This document shows positions 25,504 to 34,095 of a stretch of DNA of 64,000 nt, piece by piece (position 1 is the first letter of the stretch; every line of letters starts with the position of its first letter). The DNA is taken from NCBI GenBank assembly GCA_047936785.1, contig CP176394.1. One strand, written 5' to 3'. This stretch comes from Acidaminobacterium chupaoyuni (GTDB lineage: Bacteria > Bacillota > Clostridia > Oscillospirales > Butyricicoccaceae). The notes under the pieces are model-generated. The model ran no database searches. It was not told the DNA's origin and saw only the letters and a program-made list of their open reading frames with translations. A program made the position numbers and the translations under genes.

Positions 25504-25941
25504 ATGAAATATGTTGTTACTTTAAACGGCAAGAATTATGAAGTGGATGTCGAAAAGGGACAGGCGATCTTAGCTTCTGTCACCGATGCCCCCGTTGCGG
25601 CTCCCGCGCCTGTTGCAGCCCCCGCACCTGTTGCAGCCCCCGCGCCTGTTGCGGCTCCTGCGCCTGTTGCAGCCCCCGCACCTGTTGCGGCTCCTGCGCC
25701 TGTTGCGGCTCCCGCGCCTGTTGCCGGCGGCACCAAGGTGGAAGCGCCTATGCCCGGAACGGTTGTTGAAGTGAAAGTAGCGGTAGGCCAGGCCGTGAAA
25801 GAAGGCGATGTGCTGAGCATCATCGAAGCCATGAAAATGGAAAATGAAATTACCGCCCCCTGCGATGGAACCATCGCACAGGTGGCAACAGAAAAAGGCA
25901 GACAACTCAACACAGGTGATCTTCTCTTCGTGATTGCGTAA
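25504..25941 (+). CDS. Biotin carboxyl carrier protein with AP-rich linker
   Basis: 145 aa. It carries carboxybiotin from OadA to the membrane subunit OadB. A short N-terminal segment (KYVVTLNGKNYEVDVEKG) is followed by an AAPAPV linker repeated seven times, and then a biotinyl domain with the biotinylated Lys111 in IEAMKMENE. It ends LLFVIA as usual. Linker length is set by an exact 18-bp DNA repeat and could vary between strains. Confidence 0.94.
   Translation: MKYVVTLNGKNYEVDVEKGQAILASVTDAPVAAPAPVAAPAPVAAPAPVAAPAPVAAPAPVAAPAPVAAPAPVAGGTKVEAPMPGTVVEVKVAVGQAVKEGDVLSIIEAMKMENEITAPCDGTIAQVATEKGRQLNTGDLLFVIA
25597..25722 (+). repeat. Seven tandem 18-bp repeats within the biotin carrier gene
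   Basis: Seven consecutive 18-bp units (GCGGCTCCCGCGCCTGTT and close variants) encode AAPAPV. Differences are confined to third positions, so the protein repeat is exact. Confidence 0.95.
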
Positions 25942-25955
25942 GGGAGGGCCGACAA

Positions 25956-27125
25956 ATGAATATGCTCGAAACTCTGAAGGGCTTGGTAATGGATTCCGGG
26001 TTTGCGGCGCTGACGGTTCAGCAGGCCATTATGATCGTGGTAGCCTGTGTGCTGCTGTATCTGGCCATTGTGAAGAAATTTGAACCGCTGCTGCTGCTTC
26101 CCATTGCGTTTGGCATGTTGATGGTGAACCTGCCCCTGGGCGGGCTGATGAGCCCGCCGCCCGATGGCGAACCGTTTACAAAAGCCGGGCTGTTTTATAT
26201 TTTCAGCCAAGGCGTAAAAAGCAGTATTTTCCCCTGCCTGGTGTTCCTGGCGGTGGGCGCCATGACCGATTTCGGCCCCTTGCTTTCAAACCCCGCCAGC
26301 TTGCTTTTGGGCGCTGCGGCCCAGCTTGGCATCTATGTGGCGTTTGTTTTGGCGATCGCCATGGGCTATGTGTTTCCCGGTATTCAGTTCACGCCGCAGC
26401 AGGCGGCTTCCATCGCGATCATCGGCGGCGCGGATGGGCCGACGGCCATCTTCCTGACCACCAAACTGGCCAGCGAACTGCTGGCGCCTATTGCAGTGGC
26501 CGCTTATTCCTATATGGCGCTCATCCCGCTGATCCAGCCGCCCATCATGCGCCTTTTGACAACAGAAAAAGAGCGCAAAGTGAAAATGACCCAGGGCCGC
26601 GTGGTTTCTCAAAAAGAGAAGATTATTTTCCCCATCGCGGTGACCATCATCGTTGGCATGATGCTGCCTTCCGTAGTGCCGCTGCTCGGCATGCTGATGC
26701 TTGGCAACCTGCTGCGTGAATGCGGCGTGACCGAGCGCCTTTCCGATACGGCGCAGAATGCGCTTTGCAACATCGTCACGATTTTGCTGGGCACTTCTGT
26801 GGGCGCCAGCGCCGACGGCGCCATTTTCTTAAAGCCGCAGACCTTAATGATCATCTTTTTAGGGCTCACGGCGTTTGCCTTCTCCACCGCGGGCGGTGTG
26901 CTTTTCGGCAAACTGCTCTGCAAGATCACAAAAGGCAAGATCAACCCGCTGATCGGCGCGGCCGGTGTTTCGGCGGTGCCCATGGCGGCGCGTGTTGCCA
27001 ATGTGGAAGGCCAAAAATACAATAGATCCAACTATCTGCTGATGTATGCCATGGGGCCCAATGTGGCCGGCGTCATCGGCTCCGCGGTGGCGGCGGGCTT
27101 CCTGTTGAAGCTTTTCGGCGCTTAA
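25956..27125 (+). CDS. oadB: Sodium-translocating decarboxylase beta subunit
   Basis: 389 aa, about nine to eleven membrane segments. It decarboxylates carboxybiotin and exports sodium ions, converting decarboxylation energy into a sodium gradient. Signature stretches are GGADGPTAIFLT (about 159), the Asn/Ser-rich GTSVGASADGAIFL (about 280) and GVSAVPMAARVANVEGQKYN (about 335). It is last in the oad operon and is followed by a strong terminator. Confidence 0.95.
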   Translation: MNMLETLKGLVMDSGFAALTVQQAIMIVVACVLLYLAIVKKFEPLLLLPIAFGMLMVNLPLGGLMSPPPDGEPFTKAGLFYIFSQGVKSSIFPCLVFLAVGAMTDFGPLLSNPASLLLGAAAQLGIYVAFVLAIAMGYVFPGIQFTPQQAASIAIIGGADGPTAIFLTTKLASELLAPIAVAAYSYMALIPLIQPPIMRLLTTEKERKVKMTQGRVVSQKEKIIFPIAVTIIVGMMLPSVVPLLGMLMLGNLLRECGVTERLSDTAQNALCNIVTILLGTSVGASADGAIFLKPQTLMIIFLGLTAFAFSTAGGVLFGKLLCKITKGKINPLIGAAGVSAVPMAARVANVEGQKYNRSNYLLMYAMGPNVAGVIGSAVAAGFLLKLFGA

Positions 27126-27144
27126 ACCGCAGGAAAAGGACATA

Positions 27145-27180
27145 AAAAAGGCTGTATTTCGTTTGAAATACAGCCTTTTT
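27145..27180. terminator. Bidirectional terminator after oadB
   Basis: AAAAAGGCTGTATTTC/GAAATACAGCCTTTTT with a GTTT loop; it serves both oadB and the converging pseudouridine synthase gene. Confidence 0.9.
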
Positions 27181-27296
27181 CTATGGGGAAAAGCGTTTGT
27201 TTGAAAGCAAAAGAAAAGCGGTAAACGGGCAGAAGCGGCTTTGGGAAAAACGGGGAAGCGTTTATCCAACTTCCGGCTTTGCCATAAGCAGCAACA

Positions 27297-28196
27297 TCAC
27301 GCGTTCGGCAGCGATCGCCAGAAAGCTTCCATTTCGGGGCGCATGGCGCTTTGAAAACAGAGCGTTTCACCGCTGAGCGGGTGGAGCAGAGAGAGCGAGG
27401 CCGAATGGAGGGCATGGCCCGAAAGGGCGGCCAGCTCATTGCCATAAAGAAAATCACCCGCCACGGGGCAGCCGACGGATGCCATATGCACACGGATCTG
27501 GTGGGTGCGGCCGGTTTCCAGCCAAAGGCGCAAAAGGCTGAAGCCCGCGCGGGTTTCCAGGGTTTCATAATGGGTCACGGCGGGCGCGCCATGCTCATCC
27601 ACCACGCGCTTGAGCGTTTTGGGCAGGTCTAAGATCGGCTTTGAGATGCATCCCGAGGGCGGCAGAGGGCGACCCTGGCAGATGGCCAGATATTCCCGAT
27701 GGAGCTGCCCGGTTTTCAGCTGTTCGATCAGCCGCGTTTGAATATATCCGCTTTTGGCAACGGCCATCAGCCCCGAAGTATTGCGATCTAAGCGGTTGAC
27801 GGCGCGAAACACAAAGGGCTCGCCGCGGCGCTGCATCTCAAAAGCCACAAAGTTTGCCAGGCTGTCGGTGAAATGGCCCTGCGAAGGATGAACGGCCACG
27901 CCGCAGGGCTTTTCGAGGATCAAAAGCGCTTCGTCTTCATAAACGATGGTCAGCGGCCCTTCCACCGGCAGAATGTTGGAAGAAACCTCTTCCGGCGGAA
28001 GCAGGCAGGTGATGCGCTGCCCCGCGCGCACGGGCTGGTTGGCAAAGGCGCGTTCGCCATCGAGCAAAATGCCGTCGGGCAAAAGCTTCAGCTGCCGCAG
28101 CAGGGCTGTGGAAAAACCGAAGCGGTGTTTTAAAACAGTTGCGATGCGCTGGCCTTCTTCGGCCTGTTCCGCGCGGTGAGAAAAAGAAAGACGCAT
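27297..28196 (-). CDS. RluA/RluD family pseudouridine synthase
   Basis: 299 aa from the ATG after GGGGGG. An N-terminal S4-like RNA-binding region (about 15-75) and a pseudouridine synthase core with the catalytic Asp in AVNRLDRNTSGLM (about 135), preceded by ILEKPCGVAVHPSQGH. ETGRTHQIRVHMASVGCPV near the C-terminus completes the RluA signature. It probably modifies 23S rRNA; the exact uridine is not predictable. Confidence 0.92.
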   Translation of the reverse strand: MRLSFSHRAEQAEEGQRIATVLKHRFGFSTALLRQLKLLPDGILLDGERAFANQPVRAGQRITCLLPPEEVSSNILPVEGPLTIVYEDEALLILEKPCGVAVHPSQGHFTDSLANFVAFEMQRRGEPFVFRAVNRLDRNTSGLMAVAKSGYIQTRLIEQLKTGQLHREYLAICQGRPLPPSGCISKPILDLPKTLKRVVDEHGAPAVTHYETLETRAGFSLLRLWLETGRTHQIRVHMASVGCPVAGDFLYGNELAALSGHALHSASLSLLHPLSGETLCFQSAMRPEMEAFWRSLPNA

Positions 28197-28292
28197 AATT
28201 CCCCCCAAAAAAATAAAAAAATGGCAAAATCTATCGAAAAAGCATGATTAAGCGTATAAACGATCGATATGGAACAGCAAAAAGCTGTTTTT

Positions 28293-28321
28293 ATTGTACT
28301 CCAAAGATCAGGTGTTTACAA
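28293..28321 (-). promoter_or_regulatory. Promoter of the pseudouridine synthase gene
   Basis: Minus strand: -35 TTGTAA, 17-bp spacer, -10 TACAAT. It is divergent from the lysine-riboswitch promoter 18 bp away. Confidence 0.7.
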
Positions 28322-28338
28322 TAAATTTGCATTTTGCC

Positions 28339-28367
28339 TTTACAAGCTTCGGCGGGTATGATATGCT
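28339..28367 (+). promoter_or_regulatory. Promoter of the riboswitch-controlled permease operon
   Basis: -35 TTTACA, 17-bp spacer, -10 TATGCT, starting just ahead of the lysine aptamer. Confidence 0.75.
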
Positions 28368-28391
28368 AACAGCACAAGTGAAAAGACGGAT

Positions 28392-28549
28392 AGAGGCGCG
28401 GAAATGAAGAGTAAGCGGGGGAGAAGGCATTTGATGATCCCGGCTGAAAGGTGTGACCGCCGAAACAGCAGGCCGGGCGCGGCGTGTGGTTGGGCTTGAT
28501 GAAAAAATCGTCAAGACTCCTGCTTAGATGAGCAGAGGCGCTATTGATG
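28392..28549 (+). promoter_or_regulatory. Lysine riboswitch (L box)
   Basis: The leader carries the L-box landmarks in order: AGAGGCGCGGAAATGAAGAG, AGTAAGCGGGGGAGAAGGC, TTTGATGATC, CCGCCGAAACAG, GTGGTTGGGC, CGTCAAGACTCCTGC and GAGGCGCTATTGATG. An intrinsic terminator follows 22 nt later, so lysine should cause premature termination. The recognition rests on these conserved blocks; no covariance model was run. Confidence 0.9.
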
Positions 28550-28571
28550 AAAAGCTGTTAAACCATGAAGG

Positions 28572-28599
28572 GCTGCATCGATAGATGCAGTCTTTTTTT
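28572..28599 (+). terminator. Riboswitch expression-platform terminator
   Basis: CTGCATC/GATGCAG with loop GATA followed by TCTTTTTTT, between the aptamer and the permease gene. Confidence 0.85.
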
Positions 28600-28646
28600 A
28601 GCTTGCGGCTGAGAGGCCGACCAATGAATTTGAGGAGGAATCACAA

Positions 28647-30011
28647 ATGAGCGGCAAAAAAACCACGACGCCGGCGCAGGGTGGCTTTAAAAAAGAGATC
28701 GGCCTGTTCAGCGGCGTCAGCATCATCGGCGGAATCATGATCGGTTCCGGCATTTTCTATCTGGGCTCTTATGTGCTGCAGCGCAGCGATATGAGCATGG
28801 GGCTTGCCCTTTTGGTATGGATCATCGGCGGCCTTGTTTCGCTGCTGGGCGGGCTTTGCTTTGCCGAGCTGGGCGCGGCCATGCCCAAGGCGGGCGGAAC
28901 CTATGTTTACCTCAGCGAAGCTTATCACCCCGCGGTGGGCTTTATGAGCGGCTTTTCCAGCTGGCTGCTGGGCGGCGCGGGCTCTATCGCGGCCATCGCC
29001 ATCGCTTTGCCCAAAGTGTTCACCAGCATTGTTCCCATGAGCGATATGACGGTGAAGCTGATCGCCATTGCGCTGATCCTTGTGCTGACGGCGGTGAACT
29101 ATGTGGGCGTCAAGGCCGGCACAGTGGTTTCGAATATTTTCATGGTGGCGAAGATCGCCCCGATTTTCCTCATCATGATCCTGGGCATCGTGGCGGGCAA
29201 ACAAAGCCCCAATCTCAGCATCATGCCCACTTCCAACCCCTCTTTCGGCGCGCTGATCGGCATGATCGCTTTCGCAACGGTGGCTTCTCTGTGGGCCTAT
29301 GAAGGCTGGACAAACCTGAACACCGTGGCAGAAGAGATCAAAAACCCCAAAAAGAATCTGCCCCGCGCCATCATCATCGCCATCGTGGGCTGCACGCTGC
29401 TTTATACCTTGTTCAACCTTGCCATTTACCGCGTGATCCCCTTCGATCAGATCTCTTCGATGATCGCTTCAGACAACCTTTATCTGGGCACCGAAGCGGC
29501 GAAAAGCGTGATGGGCAATTTTGGCCAGATCGTGGTCATCATCGCCATGGCAACCGCGATCTTCGGCTCGCTCAACGGCTGCATTCTGGTGTTCCCGCGC
29601 CAATATTACGCCATGGCCAAGGATGGATATTTCTTTAAATCCTTTGCGAAGCTCCACCCCAAATACGGCACCCCCACCACTTCGATCCTGGTGCAGGCCG
29701 TGATCTCCATCGTTCTGGTGATGATGCGCGATCTGAACCAGCTGACGAACCTCGTCATTTTCTCCAGCATGTTCTTCAATGTGCTGACCATCGGCGCGGT
29801 GTTTATTTTCCGCAAAAAATTCCCCAACATGGAACGCCCTTATAAAGCGTGGGGTTACCCCGTGACCATCGTCATCACGCTGCTGATCTTCATCGGCCTG
29901 ATGGTCAACACCCTGATGGAAGATCCCATCACAGCGCTGATCGGCATGAGCGTGCCGGCAGTGGGGCTGCTCTGCTACGGCTTCTTTAAGAAAAAGAATC
30001 AGAAAGCGTAA
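28647..30011 (+). CDS. APC family amino acid permease, probably lysine
   Basis: 454 aa, twelve membrane segments. IGGIMIGSGIFYLGSYVL (about 25) is the helix-1 signature of the APC superfamily; AKAGGTYVYLSEAYHP-like PKAGGTYVYL (about 78) and GWTNLNTVAEEIKNPKKNLP (about 220) are also typical. It resembles LAT/YfnA-type exchangers. The lysine riboswitch directly upstream makes lysine (or a lysine-derived compound) the likely cargo. It has AGGAGG before the ATG and is co-transcribed with the amidohydrolase 10 bp downstream. Confidence 0.9.
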   Translation: MSGKKTTTPAQGGFKKEIGLFSGVSIIGGIMIGSGIFYLGSYVLQRSDMSMGLALLVWIIGGLVSLLGGLCFAELGAAMPKAGGTYVYLSEAYHPAVGFMSGFSSWLLGGAGSIAAIAIALPKVFTSIVPMSDMTVKLIAIALILVLTAVNYVGVKAGTVVSNIFMVAKIAPIFLIMILGIVAGKQSPNLSIMPTSNPSFGALIGMIAFATVASLWAYEGWTNLNTVAEEIKNPKKNLPRAIIIAIVGCTLLYTLFNLAIYRVIPFDQISSMIASDNLYLGTEAAKSVMGNFGQIVVIIAMATAIFGSLNGCILVFPRQYYAMAKDGYFFKSFAKLHPKYGTPTTSILVQAVISIVLVMMRDLNQLTNLVIFSSMFFNVLTIGAVFIFRKKFPNMERPYKAWGYPVTIVITLLIFIGLMVNTLMEDPITALIGMSVPAVGLLCYGFFKKKNQKA

Positions 30012-30021
30012 GGTTAACGAT

Positions 30022-31629
30022 ATGAAAACGGTTTTGATCAAAAATGCGAAAATTTATCAGGGAAAAGAACAGTTTGCTCAGGCGGCGCTGATCGAAAACG
30101 AGATCATCCGCGCCGTGGGCACCGATGAAGAGATGCAGAAGCTTGCCCCACAGCAGGCCGAGGTGATCGATGCCGGCGGCAAAACGATTTTGCCGGGCTT
30201 TAACGATTCGCACCAGCATCTGATGCATGTGGGCAAAAACCTGCTGACGGTCAACCTGTATTCCTGCAAAAGCGTGGAAGAGATGCTGGAAGCCGGGCGG
30301 GCTTTTCTGGCTTCCCATGCGCTGGCGGAAGGCGAAGCGCTGGCGGGCTGGGGCTGGAACCAGGATTATTTTGAAGACCGCCGCCTGCCCGACCGCCGCG
30401 ATCTCGATAAGGTCGCCGCCGACCGGCCCGTGATCTTCACCCGCGCCTGCGGCCATATTCTGGTCTGCAACACTTATGCGCTGCAAGCCGCCCATGTGTG
30501 GGAAGCCCTTCCGCAGGTGGAAGGCGGATGCTTCGATTTGGGTGAAGACGGCTATCCGAACGGCGTTGTCAGAGAAAACGCCAAAGGGCATATCTATGCC
30601 ATCATGCCCGAACCCGATCAGGCCAAGCTTGAAGAGCTGATCGCTTCCGCCATGGCCTATGCTTCTTCAAAGGGCATCACTTCGGTGCAGACCAATGATG
30701 TGAGCGGCGAAGATTTTGAAGAAGTGCTGAATGCCTATGGCCATCTGGCCGAAAGCGGCAAAAGCACGGTGCGCGTTTATATGCAGAGCTGCCTGATGGA
30801 ACCGCAGCTGCTGAAGAATTATCTGGCCGCCGGCCACAACACGGGCCGCGGCAGCGATATGCTGAAAACAGGGCCCCTCAAACTGTTTGTGGATGGTTCG
30901 CTGGGCGCCCGCACAGCGCTGATGCGCCGGGGATATCACGACGCGCCGGGCACAAAGGGCATCGCCACTTTAACGCAGGATCAACTGAACGCACTGGTGC
31001 AGCTGGCCGATGAAAACGGGATGCAGGTGGCGGTTCACGCCATCGGAGACAAAGCCATCGAAATGGTGCTGGATGCTTATGCCACGGTGATCTGTGACGG
31101 GAAAAACCCCCACAGACACGGCATCGTGCATTGCCAGATCACCGATGAAGCGCTGCTGAAGCGTTTTGCCGAAATGGATATCCACGCGCTGGTGCAGCCG
31201 ATCTTTTTGCATTATGATATGCATATCTGCGAAGACCGCGTGGGGCCGGAGCTGACGAAAACCTCCTATGCCTTCCATACCATGGATCAGCTGGGGCTGC
31301 ATGTTTCCTATGGCACCGATTCCCCCGTGGAAGATATGGATCCCATCGCCAACATCCATTGCGCCGTGACCCGCCGCGATTTGAAACAGCAGCCCAAAGA
31401 GGGCTTCGTTCCCGAAGAAAAGGTGGATATCTGGCAGGCCATCGAGCATTATACCCAAGCGGGCGCTTACAATTCTTTTGAAGAACAGAAGAAGGGCTGC
31501 CTGCAGCCGGGTTATCTGGCCGATCTTGTAATGCTGGATCAGGATATTTTCCATGTTCCCGAAGAAGAGATTCTGAAAACAAAAGTGCTGATGACCATGA
31601 TGGGCGGAAACATCGTTTATCGGGCCTGA
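30022..31629 (+). CDS. YtcJ-like amidohydrolase
   Basis: 535 aa. Amidohydrolase-3 family: a composite beta domain at both ends, the metal motif GFNDSHQHLMH (about 56-66), VDGSLGARTALM (about 292), HAIGDKAIEMVLDAY (about 337) and YGTDSPVEDMDPIANIHCAV (about 432-451). Such enzymes hydrolyse N-acyl or N-formyl amino compounds, but few have known substrates. It is the second gene under the lysine riboswitch, so an N-acylated lysine or related compound is a reasonable hypothesis. Confidence 0.88.
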   Translation: MKTVLIKNAKIYQGKEQFAQAALIENEIIRAVGTDEEMQKLAPQQAEVIDAGGKTILPGFNDSHQHLMHVGKNLLTVNLYSCKSVEEMLEAGRAFLASHALAEGEALAGWGWNQDYFEDRRLPDRRDLDKVAADRPVIFTRACGHILVCNTYALQAAHVWEALPQVEGGCFDLGEDGYPNGVVRENAKGHIYAIMPEPDQAKLEELIASAMAYASSKGITSVQTNDVSGEDFEEVLNAYGHLAESGKSTVRVYMQSCLMEPQLLKNYLAAGHNTGRGSDMLKTGPLKLFVDGSLGARTALMRRGYHDAPGTKGIATLTQDQLNALVQLADENGMQVAVHAIGDKAIEMVLDAYATVICDGKNPHRHGIVHCQITDEALLKRFAEMDIHALVQPIFLHYDMHICEDRVGPELTKTSYAFHTMDQLGLHVSYGTDSPVEDMDPIANIHCAVTRRDLKQQPKEGFVPEEKVDIWQAIEHYTQAGAYNSFEEQKKGCLQPGYLADLVMLDQDIFHVPEEEILKTKVLMTMMGGNIVYRA

Positions 31630-31657
31630 AAGATCAGACGAACAGAGAAGAACAGAA

Positions 31658-31696
31658 GGGCGTCGGCGCTGAAAAAGCGGCGGCGCCCTCCTTTTT
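31658..31696 (+). terminator. Terminator after the amidohydrolase
   Basis: A GC-rich stem, GGGCGTCGGCGCT against AGCGGCGGCGCCC (one mismatch or wobble), followed by TCCTTTTT. Confidence 0.7.
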
Positions 31697-31729
31697 CGTC
31701 GCCCGGTGAAAAAGAAACGGGAATTATGG

Positions 31730-31758
31730 TTGTATCGCCCTTTTGTTTTTGATATAAT
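31730..31758 (+). promoter_or_regulatory. Promoter of the ArsC-like/DUF896 cluster
   Basis: -35 TTGTAT, 17-bp spacer, -10 TATAAT. Confidence 0.7.
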
Positions 31759-31818
31759 CATACCGCGGCAGAAAAGAAACTTTTCTGCGCGAAACGGCGG
31801 AATCTATAGGAGCAATCA

Positions 31819-32160
31819 ATGAATATTCAAATTTTCGGCGCCAATAAATGTTTTGATACCAAAAAAGCGGAACGCTATTTCAAAGAGCGGCGCATCCGCT
31901 ATCAGATGATCGATCTGCCGCGCTTCGGCATGAGCGAAGGCGAATATCGCAACATCAAACAGGCCGTGGGCGGGATGCAGGCGCTCATCAACGAAAAAAG
32001 CCGCGATTATGAAAGGCTGAACATCGCTTATCTGGCCTATGAAGTGGATGTGGAGCGGGCGCTGCTGGAAAACCCGGGGCTTTTTAAAACGCCCATCGTG
32101 CGCAACGGAAAAAAAGCCACCATCGGCTATCAGCCCGAAATTTGGGCCCAGTGGGAATAA
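31819..32160 (+). CDS. ArsC/Spx family protein (YffB-like)
   Basis: 113 aa, thioredoxin-fold ArsC family. The N-terminal motif is IFGANKCFDTKKAERYF with a single Cys, and LFKTPIVRNGKKATIGYQPE near the end is the usual cis-Pro region. The arsenate-reductase CxxS/CxxT pattern is not intact and there is no ars context. It is therefore better seen as a general ArsC/Spx-like protein than as an arsenate reductase. It is followed 11 bp later by a DUF896 gene. Confidence 0.85.
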   Translation: MNIQIFGANKCFDTKKAERYFKERRIRYQMIDLPRFGMSEGEYRNIKQAVGGMQALINEKSRDYERLNIAYLAYEVDVERALLENPGLFKTPIVRNGKKATIGYQPEIWAQWE

Positions 32161-32171
32161 CGGAGGAAACC

Positions 32172-32375
32172 ATGATCGACGATACCATCAAACGCATCAA
32201 TGAACTGGCGGCAAAAGCCCGGCAGGAAGAGCTTTCGGAAGAAGAGATTGCCGAACGCGATCTGCTGCGGCGCATCTATATCGACAGCGTGAAAAAGAAT
32301 TTAAGAGATCAGCTGGAACACACCGTGATCGAAGATGAACAAGGCAACCGGAAACCCCTGAAACGAAAAAACTGA
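32172..32375 (+). CDS. DUF896 (YnzC-like) small protein
   Basis: 67 aa, two helices: IKRINELAAKARQEELSEEE and ERDLLRRIYIDSVKKNLRDQ. This is the YnzC/DUF896 family, a small helical hairpin found across Firmicutes and of unknown function (one B. subtilis member is SOS-linked). GGAGG lies directly upstream. Confidence 0.92.
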   Translation: MIDDTIKRINELAAKARQEELSEEEIAERDLLRRIYIDSVKKNLRDQLEHTVIEDEQGNRKPLKRKN

Positions 32376-32392
32376 GCAGCAAGGGGGCAGCC

Positions 32393-32803
32393 ATGAAAAC
32401 ATATCTTGCCTTTTTTTTGCTGGCGGCGGGGGTGCTGCTGCTGGCGATGGCGTTTTTCTTAAGGCTTTATCGAAAAAAAAGCCTTGGCCGCTGCATAGAG
32501 CTGCCGGCCGAGGTTTGCGAAGTGGTGCGCCGCCACGGAAAAAACGGCCGCGCCATGTATCAGCCGGTGGTGAAATTCGAATATAACGGCGAAACCAGGC
32601 GCATCGCGGCCGGCGCCTGCACAGGTTGGCAGCGTTTTCAAGAAAACGAACCGGTGGAGATCACCTATGACCCGCGCCGCGAAACGGTGGTCGCCGGGGG
32701 CGGAAAAGGGCTGAGCCGCGCGGCAAAGCGGCTTTTTCTGGCGGGCGCTGTGTTTGTGGCCGCGGGGGCGGGCCTGCTGCTCAAAGAATTTCTGTTCGTT
32801 TGA
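32393..32803 (+). CDS. DUF3592-like membrane protein
   Basis: 136 aa. Membrane helix at 4-24, a cytoplasmic or extracellular beta domain (about 38-100) with GRAMYQPVVKFEYNGETRRI and ITYDPRRETVV, and a second helix at 112-134. This layout is that of DUF3592 proteins. The role is unknown. It probably belongs to the same transcript as the two genes before it (17-bp gap). Confidence 0.75.
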   Translation: MKTYLAFFLLAAGVLLLAMAFFLRLYRKKSLGRCIELPAEVCEVVRRHGKNGRAMYQPVVKFEYNGETRRIAAGACTGWQRFQENEPVEITYDPRRETVVAGGGKGLSRAAKRLFLAGAVFVAAGAGLLLKEFLFV

Positions 32804-32939
32804 AAACACAGCTTGCCGAAAACTGAAATAGAAAATAAAAGTGCGGATGGCAGAGGCTATCCGCCTTTTTGCGAAACGGCGGCGCTTGCGGGCTCGGACG
32901 CCCGAAAACGGTGCAGAAAAACGGTTGGGAGGAAACGAG

Positions 32940-33776
32940 ATGGCAAAACAGGAAAAGAAGAAAAAAAAAGAACGGGTGCCTTTTCGCACACAATGGAAGC
33001 AGGCGGCAGCGGAAAAGAAGGGCATGCTGGCCCTCTATATCATTTTGCGCGTCATGGTGATCGCCGTGATGATCGCCCAGTTTTTCAACGGGGATTATAA
33101 CAATGTGTTTTTATGCCTGCTGACGCTGGTGCTGTTCACCATTCCCGCCTTTGTTGAAGGCAGGCTGAAGATCGATGTGCCCGACACTTTAGAGGTCATC
33201 ATCCTGCTTTTTATTTTTTCGGCCGAAATTTTGGGCGAGATCCGCGAATATTACCTGACCTATCCCTATTGGGATACCATGCTGCACACCATCAACGGTT
33301 TTTTGATGGCGGCCATCGGGTTTTCACTGATCGATATTTTGAACCGCAGCGAGCGTTTCGCCATTAAAATGTCGCCGTTTTTCGTGGCGCTTTTCGCGTT
33401 TTGCTTTTCCATGACCATCGGCGTGCTTTGGGAATTTTATGAATTCGGTGCGGATGTCTTTTTAAAGATGGATATGCAGAAAGACACAGTGCTGCAGGAA
33501 GTTACCTCGGTGGCGCTGAACCCGCAGGGGCGGAATGTTCCGGTGACTGTGCCCGTGAAGACCCTGAGCGTCAACGGCGAAGAATGGAATCTGGGCGGTT
33601 ATCTGGATGTGGGGCTGCATGATACCATGGCCGATCTGATCGTGAATTTCATCGGCGCGCTGGTGTTTTCGGTGATCGGCATGTTTTATATCAAAGGCAG
33701 GGGAAGCGGCAAATTCGTGCGCAGATTCATCCCCACGCGAAAAGCGGAACCGGCAAAGCCGCCCCGCAGGCGCTGA
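32940..33776 (+). CDS. YjdF/DUF2238-like multi-pass membrane protein
   Basis: 278 aa from the ATG after GGGAGG; upstream in-frame starts lack a ribosome site. A basic N-terminus is followed by about six membrane segments. The central motif YPYWDTMLHTINGFLMAAIGF resembles the DUF2238/YjdF family, and WEFYEFGAD and LHDTMADLIVNFIGAL support it. A soluble loop of about 60 residues lies between helices 5 and 6. Function unknown. Confidence 0.75.
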   Translation: MAKQEKKKKKERVPFRTQWKQAAAEKKGMLALYIILRVMVIAVMIAQFFNGDYNNVFLCLLTLVLFTIPAFVEGRLKIDVPDTLEVIILLFIFSAEILGEIREYYLTYPYWDTMLHTINGFLMAAIGFSLIDILNRSERFAIKMSPFFVALFAFCFSMTIGVLWEFYEFGADVFLKMDMQKDTVLQEVTSVALNPQGRNVPVTVPVKTLSVNGEEWNLGGYLDVGLHDTMADLIVNFIGALVFSVIGMFYIKGRGSGKFVRRFIPTRKAEPAKPPRRR

Positions 33777-33845
33777 AAACGCCGCCGCGGCCACATGAAA
33801 AGATTTCGCGCCGGCCCGGGGAAAGAGTGGATTTTGTGTGAAAAT

Positions 33846-34095
33846 ATGGTATAATAACCGCAAAGCAGTTATTATACCATATTTCACGGCCCGCCTACGG
33901 CGATGGCCACTTTATACCATTCGTGCTTCGCACGCATGGTATAATAACCGCAAAGCAGTTATTATACAAATTTCACGGCCCGCCTGCGGCGATGGCCACT
34001 TTATACCATTCGTGCTTCGCACGCATGGTATAATAACCGCAAAGCAGTTATTATACCAAATTTCACGGCCCGCCTGCGGCGATGGCCACTTTATA
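33846..34095. repeat. Three tandem ~90-bp palindrome-bearing repeats
   Basis: Three copies start at 33846, 33936 and 34025 (periods 90 and 89). Each contains GGTATAATAAC/GTTATTATACC (11-bp arms) and then a conserved stretch with ACGGCCCGCC and GATGGCCACTTTATA. Between copies, TTATACCAT and ATGGTATAA flank a CGTGC/GCACG hairpin, so the AT-rich arms can pair in two alternative ways. Frames reading through (WYNNRKAVII...) are by-products of the repeat. The element looks like an intergenic REP/MITE-type family; a related short copy is at 41011. Confidence 0.92.

Noticed and set aside
25597..25722. Non-coding tandem repeat or CRISPR-like element
   Set aside because: It is in frame inside the biotin carrier gene and encodes a normal Ala/Pro linker.
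23636..27125. Glutaconyl-CoA or methylmalonyl-CoA decarboxylase operon
   Set aside because: The alpha subunit is of the pyruvate carboxylase/oxaloacetate decarboxylase barrel type, not the acyl-CoA carboxyltransferase type.
31819..32160. Arsenate reductase arsC
   Set aside because: Only a single Cys in a non-canonical motif and no arsenic-resistance genes nearby.
33846..34095. CRISPR array
   Set aside because: Only three copies of about 90 bp, with no unique spacers and no cas genes nearby.
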